From Saprospiraceae bacterium (GTDB lineage Bacteria; Bacteroidota; Bacteroidia; Chitinophagales; Saprospiraceae): a stretch of 6,131 nucleotides of DNA. Made by a program: the position numbers and the translations under genes. Below, piece after piece: positions 1-5,816 of the stretch; position 1 is the first letter of the stretch, and every line of letters begins with the position of its first letter. Location of the stretch: positions 1 through 6,131 of the forward strand of contig JAGQWV010000617.1 in assembly GCA_020437045.1 (NCBI GenBank). Direction: 5' to 3'. Under the pieces are notes generated by a model. The model saw only the letters and a list, made by a program, of their open reading frames with translations, did no database searches and was not told where the DNA came from.

Positions 1-716
1 TTGCTACAGATCTTTATGAGAGGAATAAACGTCTCTGGGAAGATAAAATCGGTACTGAAGTGCAACTCCTTACGGCAAAAAATAATGTAGACGCCCTGAA
101 AAATCAAATTGCCATTCAGGAAGAGCAATTGAACACCTACCTGGTATATGCGGATCAAAGTGGAATCGCCGAAATAGTCAATATCAAACCAGGAGAATTA
201 TTTACCGGAGTAAGCGCACTCGGACCACAGATACAGATTATCAATAATCAGGATCTCTCGGTTCACGTGGATATACCACAAAACTACACGCTGGAGGTGA
301 AACCCGGGGCAGAGGTTTTGGTGCAGATTGGTGCCATAGGAAAATCTTTCCGTACTAAGATTCAACGACTGAGCCAATCGGTAAATCCTTCATCGAGTGG
401 ATTTACAGCTATTTGTGATATTCCCTCTGCTTCCGGTCTTAAACCTAATATGGCTGCTTCGGTAAAGATTTTGAGCCACACCAATCCCCAGGCAATTGTC
501 ATACCGGTCAATATTGTACAATCAGATGAGGAAGGCAAATATGTGTACCTGATGCAGGAAGATCAAGATGCCAAAAAGGCAAAAAAGGTCAATATTACGG
601 TGGGAGACCTTTATGGTGACCAGATTGAAGTGCTCGAAGGTTTACATCCGGGTGACAAATTAGTAACTAAAGGTTATCAGGATCTATACGAAGGTCAGAT
701 CATCAGTAATATCTAG
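1..716 (+). CDS. RND efflux periplasmic adaptor (membrane fusion protein), C-terminal part, 5' truncated
   Basis: The reading frame is open from the first full codon at base 3 to the TAG at 714-716, so 237 residues are visible and the true start lies upstream; the GTG at 60 is internal, not a start. In order I see the end of a charged alpha-helical hairpin (visible residues about 5-45, rich in E, K, Q and N), the second half of the barrel-sandwich/lipoyl domain (ADQSGIAEIVNIKPGELFTG), a beta-barrel domain (LSVHVDIPQNYTLEVKPGAEV), and a membrane-proximal domain starting near AIVIPVNIV and ending in GLHPGDKLVTKGYQDLYEG. This domain order is that of AcrA/MexA/HlyD-type adaptors, which bridge an inner-membrane RND pump and an outer-membrane channel in the periplasm. 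The RND permease lies 84 bp downstream on the same strand, which supports the assignment and suggests co-transcription. The missing N-terminus should hold a signal peptide or lipoprotein signal. The substrate cannot be read from this piece. Confidence 0.93.
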   Translation, partial: ATDLYERNKRLWEDKIGTEVQLLTAKNNVDALKNQIAIQEEQLNTYLVYADQSGIAEIVNIKPGELFTGVSALGPQIQIINNQDLSVHVDIPQNYTLEVKPGAEVLVQIGAIGKSFRTKIQRLSQSVNPSSSGFTAICDIPSASGLKPNMAASVKILSHTNPQAIVIPVNIVQSDEEGKYVYLMQEDQDAKKAKKVNITVGDLYGDQIEVLEGLHPGDKLVTKGYQDLYEGQIISNI

Positions 717-730
717 TAGAGAAGAATAAT

Positions 731-761
731 ATGCATTTTTTCTTTTGATGAAAATAGGCAT
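731..761 (+). other. Imperfect hairpin between adaptor and permease genes
   Basis: Bases 731-742 pair with 750-761. ATGC (731-734) pairs with GCAT (758-761), T736 with A756, and TTTTC (738-742) with GAAAA (750-754). Two single-base mismatches interrupt the stem and a 7-base loop closes it. The stem is AT-rich and no T-run follows it, so it is not a convincing terminator. It could be an mRNA processing or stability element that sets the adaptor to pump ratio, or it could be chance. Confidence 0.25.
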
Positions 762-800
762 TAAGTCAAATAGCCACATGAACTCAAACGGTTAATCAGG

Positions 801-3800
801 ATGGTAAAGAAAGTCGAAAAAAGAAAAGAAGTTTTCAAAGATTTTAAGCCTACCAGTTGGGCGGTTGATAATCGAACGGCCATGTATATCGTCACGATTA
901 TAATTGCCTTATTTGGATTCTACACGTTCACCAGTTTACCAAAGGAGCAGTTTCCCGACATCGTCGTACCCACTATATCCGTCTCTACCGTCTATATTGG
1001 CAATTCTCCAAAAGACATTGAAAACCTGGTAACGAGACCTATTGAAAAACAAATCAAAGGGATTACCGGGGTAAAAGTGAATAAGATTAATTCTATTTCA
1101 CAGACTGATTATAGCATCATCATTGTTGAATTTGATACCGATGTAACTCCCGAAGTTGCCAAACAAAAGGTTAAGGATGCTGTAGACAAAGCCAAGCCGG
1201 ATCTACCCACGAACCTAACCAGCCAACCGGATGTCATTGAGTTTTCTCTGAGTGATATACCTATCATGTTTGTCAACCTGAGTGGTGATTATGATGGGCT
1301 TAAATTGAAGCGGTATGCCGAGAAACTGCAAAATAAGATAGAATCACTTTCGGAGGTAAATAAGGCCGATATTGTCGGTGCTCCTGAACGGGAAATTCAG
1401 GTTAATGTCAATCCGGTGGCTATGGAAAAAGCTAAGCTCAGCTTTAATGACATCGCCGCCGCTAGCGCCAATGAAAATATGGACATTAGCGGGGGTCTGT
1501 TGGAAGTGGGAGACATGAACCGGGCCCTTCGGATAAAAGGCCAGTTAGTGAGTAGCCTTCAGATTGCCGACCTGGTGGTCAAAACACCGACAGGAGGTTC
1601 CATGCGATTGCGGGATGTGGCAGAGGTAAAAGACACCATTAAAGAAAGAGAAAGTTATGCCCGTTTAAATGGGCAAAATGTAATTACACTCAACATTGTC
1701 AAAAGACCCGGCGAAAACCTGATTAACTGTGCCGAAAAAGTCAAAACCATTGTCGATGAAATGATGGTTTCCGAACTGCCCAAAGATCTCAAAGTGGTCG
1801 TCACCGGAGATCAGAGCCGACAGGCAGAAACTTCTTTTAATGAACTGGTCAATACCATTATTATCGGCTTCTTTTTGGTACTGACGGTACTGATGTTTTT
1901 TATGGGCATCACCAATGCTTTCTTTGTCGCTTTGAGTGTACCGTTAAGTGTTTTTGTAGCCTTTATATTCTTGCCCGCAGCTGACCTCATCGTGGGTAGT
2001 AATGTAACATTAAATTTCATTGTGCTTTTTGCCCTGCTCTTTGGTTTGGGAATTATTGTCGATGATGCAATTGTGGTTATTGAAAATACCCACCGGATTT
2101 TTAATAATGGACAAGTTCCTATTTTAAAAGCAACCAAAATGGCTGCGGGAGAAGTTTTTATTCCAGTATTGGCTGGGACCGCCACGGTGGTTGCACCTTT
2201 TTTCCCACTACTATTCTGGAAGGGTATCGTCGGCAAATTTATGATCTACCTACCCACCATTTTAATATTTACCCTATTAGCGTCTTTAATAGTAGCCTTT
2301 GTCTTCAACCCTGTTTTTGCCGCCAGTTTTATGAAGCCGGATGGAAAATCAGATAAAAGCCGGTTTAGCATATTTAGGGAATGGTGGTTGTGGCTCTTGG
2401 TGATCGGAGGAATTATTGGTCGAATAGTGGGAATGAAAGCGCTTGGCAGTGCACTCCTGATTTTGGCATTGGCATCCATCGTAAATCGTTTGATCCTGAA
2501 TGATATCATCTTCAGATTCCAATCATCAATTCTTCCGAAAATGATGAATGGCTATGAAAAATTATTGAATTGGCTTCTGAAAGGAAAACGTCCACCATGG
2601 GCTTTTTTCTCGGTGTTCATTTTATTTTTTATAGCACTATATGCCCTTATTCTGCGGAAGCCTGATCTGCCTTTTTTTCCAAGCGGACAACCAAACTTTA
2701 TCTACGTATATCTGAAGATGCCTATTGGTACCAGAGCCGAAGAAACGGACAGAGTCTTAAAACAACTGGAAGTAAGAACCTATGAAGCCCTTTCCAGTTT
2801 GCATCCCGGTGAGCCTGGTTCTATTGTGGAAAGTATTATTTCAAACGTGGCGATAAATGCCAATAATCCGATGGACAATAACCGGAGTGTGCAAACCAAT
2901 CTGGGTCGCATACAGGTTTCCTTTGTTGAATTTGCCCAACGGCCATATCAACCCACCCTTCCCTATTTAGATAGTGTCCGGGCAGTGGTTAAAGGTATAC
3001 CGGGTACGCAAGTAACGGTAGAACAGGAAGCCAGCGGTCCACCTACCGAACCTCCCGTTAATATTGAGATTGCAGGTGATGATTTCGAAGCCATTACCAA
3101 AGTGGCTAAGGACCTGCACAATTACCTGGATGTGAGCCGGGTAGAAGGAGTCGAAAATCTCAATATCGACGTAGATCTAAATAATCCGGAGGTGAGTATT
3201 GTCGTCGATAAGAAGCGGGCAGCCATCGAAGGTATCAGTACTGCGCAGGTCGGTAATGCCATTCGAACAGCATTATTTGGTAGCGAGGTGAGCAAATTAA
3301 AAGATGGTGAAGATGAATACAAAATTCAGGTACGATATAATGAAGATCATCGGAATGACCTGCAGAGCCTTTTAAATATGCGCATCACTTTCCGCGACTT
3401 TAATACTGGCCAAATTAAGCAAGTACCTATCAGTGCTGTTGCTTCCTATGATTTTAGCAGCACCCCGGGAATGATCAAAAGAAAAGATTTAAAGAGGACG
3501 ATTCAGCTACAATCCAGTGTAACGGACCTTACAGCCGTTCCGAAAATAAATCAAAAATTAGCCGAAAAAATTCAGGCTTTTCAAACTTCATACAGGATGC
3601 CCGAGGGAGTGACCATTGTGCAGACCGGTGAGAGTGAACAACAGAAGGAAACCAATGCATTTTTAGGAAGAGCATTGCTTATTGCGATGGGACTTATATT
3701 CCTGATTTTAGTATTGCAATTTAATTCACTGAGTAAACCCTTTATTGTTCTGACGGAGATTTTCTTTTCGGTAATCGGCGTCTTCCTGGGTTATGCGATC

Positions 3801-4346
3801 ACCGGCATGTCTATGCCGACCATCATGGTGCTCGTTGGCGTTATCGGATTGGCGGGTATTGTAATTAAGAATGGAATTTTATTAATAGAATTCACCGATG
3901 AATTGCGCAGCCGCGGATATAAAACTCGAGAGGCTGCTATTGAAGCCGGAAAAGTCAGAATTATTCCCGTTCTGCTGACAGCGGTAGCTACCATTTTGGG
4001 CTTAATACCCTTGGCTATCGGTTTTAATATAAATTTCCTCACCTTGCTCACCGATTTCGATCCACAGATCTGGATCGGAGGTGACAGCGTCGTTTTTTGG
4101 GGACCACTGGCATGGACGATTATTTTCGGATTGATTTTCTCTTTCTTTCTCACGCTGCTGATGATACCCTCTATGTACATTATGTCTGAGCGCCTTCGTC
4201 GTCCAATGGAAAAATTTTATGGGACAAAATTTATTGCACTATTAGGTTTCCTGGGACCTCTATTTTTCTTTTTTGCAGGGGTAATGTACTTCGTACGATG
4301 GATCACTGGTCGCAAAGTTTGGAACGGCACTTATAAAACAGTTTAG
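801..4346 (+). CDS. RND-family efflux permease (AcrB/HAE-type inner-membrane pump)
   Basis: This is a proton-driven inner-membrane pump of 1181 residues, longer than the roughly 1030-1050 of AcrB. TM1 is near residues 28-46, followed by a large periplasmic loop (47-350) containing the usual PKEQFPDI and ENLVTRPIEKQIKGI stretches. TM2-TM6 fall at about 351-505, TM7 at 600-618, the second periplasmic loop at 620-955, and TM8-TM12 at about 956-1127. The proton relay is intact: TM4 GIIVDDAIVVIEN (D421, D422), TM10 VIKNGILLIEF (K1023), and TM11 VRIIPVLLTA (R1053, T1060). The DD/K pattern is that of the HAE drug/lipophile branch; CusA-like metal pumps have a single Asp at this place. Extra hydrophobic stretches lie at about 528-545 and 548-566, and a thirteenth C-terminal one at about 1143-1167. 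The ATG at 801 puts a typical N-terminal tail before TM1; AGG lies only one base before it, too close to be a usable ribosome site. It should pair with the adaptor upstream; the substrate is unknown. Confidence 0.96.
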   Translation: MVKKVEKRKEVFKDFKPTSWAVDNRTAMYIVTIIIALFGFYTFTSLPKEQFPDIVVPTISVSTVYIGNSPKDIENLVTRPIEKQIKGITGVKVNKINSISQTDYSIIIVEFDTDVTPEVAKQKVKDAVDKAKPDLPTNLTSQPDVIEFSLSDIPIMFVNLSGDYDGLKLKRYAEKLQNKIESLSEVNKADIVGAPEREIQVNVNPVAMEKAKLSFNDIAAASANENMDISGGLLEVGDMNRALRIKGQLVSSLQIADLVVKTPTGGSMRLRDVAEVKDTIKERESYARLNGQNVITLNIVKRPGENLINCAEKVKTIVDEMMVSELPKDLKVVVTGDQSRQAETSFNELVNTIIIGFFLVLTVLMFFMGITNAFFVALSVPLSVFVAFIFLPAADLIVGSNVTLNFIVLFALLFGLGIIVDDAIVVIENTHRIFNNGQVPILKATKMAAGEVFIPVLAGTATVVAPFFPLLFWKGIVGKFMIYLPTILIFTLLASLIVAFVFNPVFAASFMKPDGKSDKSRFSIFREWWLWLLVIGGIIGRIVGMKALGSALLILALASIVNRLILNDIIFRFQSSILPKMMNGYEKLLNWLLKGKRPPWAFFSVFILFFIALYALILRKPDLPFFPSGQPNFIYVYLKMPIGTRAEETDRVLKQLEVRTYEALSSLHPGEPGSIVESIISNVAINANNPMDNNRSVQTNLGRIQVSFVEFAQRPYQPTLPYLDSVRAVVKGIPGTQVTVEQEASGPPTEPPVNIEIAGDDFEAITKVAKDLHNYLDVSRVEGVENLNIDVDLNNPEVSIVVDKKRAAIEGISTAQVGNAIRTALFGSEVSKLKDGEDEYKIQVRYNEDHRNDLQSLLNMRITFRDFNTGQIKQVPISAVASYDFSSTPGMIKRKDLKRTIQLQSSVTDLTAVPKINQKLAEKIQAFQTSYRMPEGVTIVQTGESEQQKETNAFLGRALLIAMGLIFLILVLQFNSLSKPFIVLTEIFFSVIGVFLGYAITGMSMPTIMVLVGVIGLAGIVIKNGILLIEFTDELRSRGYKTREAAIEAGKVRIIPVLLTAVATILGLIPLAIGFNINFLTLLTDFDPQIWIGGDSVVFWGPLAWTIIFGLIFSFFLTLLMIPSMYIMSERLRRPMEKFYGTKFIALLGFLGPLFFFFAGVMYFVRWITGRKVWNGTYKTV

Positions 4347-4415
4347 TTAGAAAGTCATTTTTTGTAATCCGCCAGAGGGAGATGAGTTTAAATATCTAAT
4401 CAATGGCTGGTTCAG

Positions 4416-4431
4416 TGTGATCGAGATGTGA
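4416..4431 (+). repeat. Short direct repeat TGTGA-N6-TGTGA in the spacer
   Basis: TGTGA occurs at 4416-4420 and again at 4427-4431. The starts are 11 bp apart, about one helical turn, and the repeat lies 4 bp upstream of the inverted repeat at 4436. Direct half-sites at this spacing are typical of some response regulators, but two 5-mers are easily produced by chance. It is not the CRP palindrome, because the second half is in direct orientation. Confidence 0.2.
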
Positions 4432-4435
4432 CTTT

Positions 4436-4458
4436 ATCTAAAATACACGTCTTTAGAT
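4436..4458. promoter_or_regulatory. Inverted repeat upstream of the b561-like/YceI unit, possible operator
   Basis: ATCTAAA (4436-4442) and TTTAGAT (4452-4458) are perfect inverted 7-bp arms around a 9-bp spacer. The centre lies about 108 bp before the start codon at 4555. No T-run follows, so it does not look like an intrinsic terminator for the pump operon. The 8-mers CTAAAATA (4438-4445) and TTTAGATG (4452-4459) found here both recur in the spacer at 5778-5802, which hints at a shared binding protein. I could not place a Bacteroidota TAnnTTTG promoter confidently; TAAATTTC at 4485-4492 is a one-mismatch match with no good -33 partner. Confidence 0.3.
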
Positions 4459-4558
4459 GTATTCAACCCGCGGCGAAGGAATATTAAATTTCAATGGCAA
4501 ATATGATGCAATCTATGCACTGACTTATTTCATCCTTTCCTTACAAATACGAAAATGA
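4457..4558 (+). CDS. Possible 33-residue small ORF overlapping the next gene by ATGA
   Basis: ATG at 4457 opens a 33-codon frame that closes with TGA at 4556-4558, overlapping the ATG of the next gene as ATGA, a common arrangement for coupled translation. An in-frame TAG immediately precedes the start (4454-4456), so it cannot be longer. The peptide begins MYSTRGEGILNF, has a mildly hydrophobic second half (AIYALTYFILSL) and ends in a basic QIRK. I recognise no family. A frame of this length in a 208-bp AT-rich spacer is expected by chance, no ribosome site is visible, and its ATG overlaps an inverted-repeat arm. It may be a leader peptide or not a gene at all. Confidence 0.2.
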   Translation: MYSTRGEGILNFNGKYDAIYALTYFILSLQIRK

Positions 4559-5190
4559 AAAATCTAGGTTTAATAGTGATTTTATTGTTCTTCACTACTG
4601 CCGGTGCAAGAGCTCAAGTGGATACGACAAAGTCTGATGATCTTCTGAATGAACTGCTTAGTTCGCAAGATGCAGAACCTCAGTTATTACCGGAAAAGTT
4701 CTTATTTACTCAGAAATTACTTTGGGGCAACAAGGGGTTGATGCGGAATTTTGACAGATTTAAGCTCTCTGCAGAAGAAAGGGCTAACGAAATGAAGATC
4801 AGACGTACCATGCTAACTACCCATCAGATATTGGGTTTTGCAACTTTGGGAGGTATGGTGGCTCAAGGTATCGTGGGCTCAAAGCTCTATAATGGTGATT
4901 CTGGCATACGTGATACTCATGCTGCCATCGGTGCAGCGGTCAATATTGGCTATTTTACTACTGCCGGTTTGTCACTGTTCGCACCACCCAAGATGGTGGA
5001 TGAACGCAAAGGATATAGTAGTATTAAATTACACCGGGCTCTAGCTATCGTGCATTTAACTAGTATGATTACGACCAATATTCTTGCTGCACAATTGGAA
5101 AGTAATTCCAAATTAAAGCCATACCACCGGGCTGCGGCATTCACAGCTTTCGGATCCTACGCAGCTGCGGTGATTGCCATTAAATTCTAA
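4555..5190 (+). CDS. Cytochrome b561-like four-helix membrane protein with signal peptide
   Basis: The product has 211 residues. Residues 1-20 form a signal peptide with a likely cut after ARA. A periplasmic stretch (21-85) follows, with a QKLLWGNKGLMRNF motif. Four hydrophobic helices lie at about 87-107, 121-144, 158-179 and 190-211. Each has a histidine near its first residues: H90 (TTHQILGFATLGG), H122 (THAAIGAAV), H160 (KLHRALAIVH, with H167) and H191 (YHRAAAF). With alternating helix direction, H90 and H160 fall on the periplasmic side and H122 and H191 on the cytoplasmic side. That is the two-haem arrangement of the cytochrome b561 core, which moves electrons across the membrane. The assignment rests on this pattern and on the yceI gene 12 bp downstream, not on a long familiar motif. 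Alternatives are an uncharacterised four-helix protein or another transmembrane haem protein. The start at 4555 is supported by the signal peptide; no Shine-Dalgarno is visible. Confidence 0.72.
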   Translation: MKNLGLIVILLFFTTAGARAQVDTTKSDDLLNELLSSQDAEPQLLPEKFLFTQKLLWGNKGLMRNFDRFKLSAEERANEMKIRRTMLTTHQILGFATLGGMVAQGIVGSKLYNGDSGIRDTHAAIGAAVNIGYFTTAGLSLFAPPKMVDERKGYSSIKLHRALAIVHLTSMITTNILAAQLESNSKLKPYHRAAAFTAFGSYAAAVIAIKF

Positions 5191-5202
5191 AAATTCACTT
5201 TC

Positions 5203-5766
5203 ATGAAAAAATTATTTAAAGCCATCCTCATTGGCTCGTTGTTCATGGTAACTACCTCTCTTACCATCCAAGCCCAATCCAAAGTTTTTGGTGATAAAGA
5301 CCATTCATCAATTGCATATACCATGCATCATCCTCTTCATACCTGGACGGGTACAAGCAAAGAGGTGACCTCCATTATTGTTTGGAATGCAAAGGAAAAT
5401 GAAATCAACCAAGTAGCTGTAACCGTTAAGATGTCAACTTTCGACAGTCAAAATGCCAACCGCGATTCCCATGCTATGGAGGTAGCGGAAGCATTAAAGT
5501 TTCCCACCATTAGTTTCGTGAGCACCGAGATAAAGCCAGAAGGTGATTCCTTAAGTGTTTCCGGCAAGCTAAATTTTCATGGGATAGATCGTACCATCAG
5601 TTTTAAAGCAGCAAAAAATGGATCCGGGAACAACCTGGTCGTAATGGGATCTTTTAAAATAAAATTAACTGATTTTGACATCACCCCCCCTTCTCTCATG
5701 GCTATATCGACGGATGATGAAATGCTGATTGAATTTCATATGGAATATCCCATTTCGTCTACCTAG
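5203..5766 (+). CDS. yceI: YceI-family periplasmic lipocalin-like protein
   Basis: The product has 187 residues, close to the roughly 190 of E. coli YceI. Residues 1-24 are a signal peptide (KK, a hydrophobic core, then a likely cut after TIQA). The mature part is a beta-rich barrel with YceI hallmarks: HSSIAYTMHHPLHTWTGTSK (34-53), KMSTFDSQNANRDSHAMEV (76-94), FPTISFVSTEI (100-110), VSGKLNFHGIDRTISF (119-134) and FKIKLTDFDI (151-160). Family members of known structure bind a polyisoprenoid in the barrel, and E. coli YceI is periplasmic and induced by high pH. The HHPLH cluster (H42, H43, H46) in the first hairpin is notable. The gene starts 12 bp after the b561-like gene, so the two are probably one transcript; in E. 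coli yceI is likewise paired with a b561 gene (yceJ). A run of seven C at 5684-5690 lies near the 3' end, with the frame intact. The ligand and exact role are inferred, not shown. Confidence 0.93.
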   Translation: MKKLFKAILIGSLFMVTTSLTIQAQSKVFGDKDHSSIAYTMHHPLHTWTGTSKEVTSIIVWNAKENEINQVAVTVKMSTFDSQNANRDSHAMEVAEALKFPTISFVSTEIKPEGDSLSVSGKLNFHGIDRTISFKAAKNGSGNNLVVMGSFKIKLTDFDITPPSLMAISTDDEMLIEFHMEYPISST

Positions 5767-5775
5767 TGGACTATA

Positions 5776-5802
5776 ATTTTAGATGAGTAGCTGACTAAAA
5801 TA
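5776..5802. promoter_or_regulatory. Inverted repeat after yceI, possible operator or weak hairpin
   Basis: ATTTTAG (5776-5782) and CTAAAAT (5795-5801) are perfect inverted 7-bp arms around a 12-bp spacer. The stem has only one G-C pair and no T-run follows it, so an intrinsic terminator is unlikely. The 8-mers TTTAGATG (5778-5785) and CTAAAATA (5795-5802) both also occur in the inverted repeat at 4436-4459, in the opposite order. The centre is about 27 bp before the start codon at 5816, a position suited to repression or autoregulation of the next gene. Confidence 0.3.
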
Positions 5803-5806
5803 TCAT

Positions 5807-5816
5807 TGATTAATCA
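5807..5816. promoter_or_regulatory. 10-bp palindrome TGATTAATCA touching the start codon
   Basis: TGATTAATCA is a perfect palindrome whose last base is the A of the ATG at 5816. Just upstream, TATCATTG (5801-5808) is a one-mismatch match to the Bacteroidota -7 element TAnnTTTG, but no good -33 TTTG is visible at the right distance. A protein bound here would block initiation of the downstream gene. AT-rich palindromes of this length do arise by chance. Confidence 0.22.

Noticed and set aside
60..62. GTG at 60 as the start of the adaptor gene
   Set aside because: The frame is open to the window edge and the codons before it (ERNKRLWEDKIG) continue the helical hairpin, so the gene is truncated by the window, not started here.
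1811..2236. Minus-strand frame inside the RND permease
   Set aside because: It lies opposite the conserved TM2-TM5 region with its D421-D422 motif; it has no family resemblance and is a shadow of the real gene. The same holds for the minus-strand frames at 2246-2509, 3122-3322 and 3791-4180.
4347..4380. Intrinsic terminator after the RND gene
   Set aside because: A run of T occurs at 4360-4365, but no stable stem precedes it.
4416..4431. CRP-like site (TGTGA-N6)
   Set aside because: The second half-site is TGTGA in direct orientation rather than TCACA, so it does not form the CRP palindrome.
4838..5044. Alternative plus-strand frame within the b561-like gene, and the minus-strand frame at 4950-5144
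   Set aside because: Both overlap a gene with a signal peptide and ordered histidine-bearing helices; they show no domain pattern and no initiation context.
5684..5690. C7 tract near the end of yceI as a phase-variation switch
   Set aside because: Seven bases is short for slippage-based switching, the frame is intact, and the tract lies late in the gene; nothing else supports a switch.
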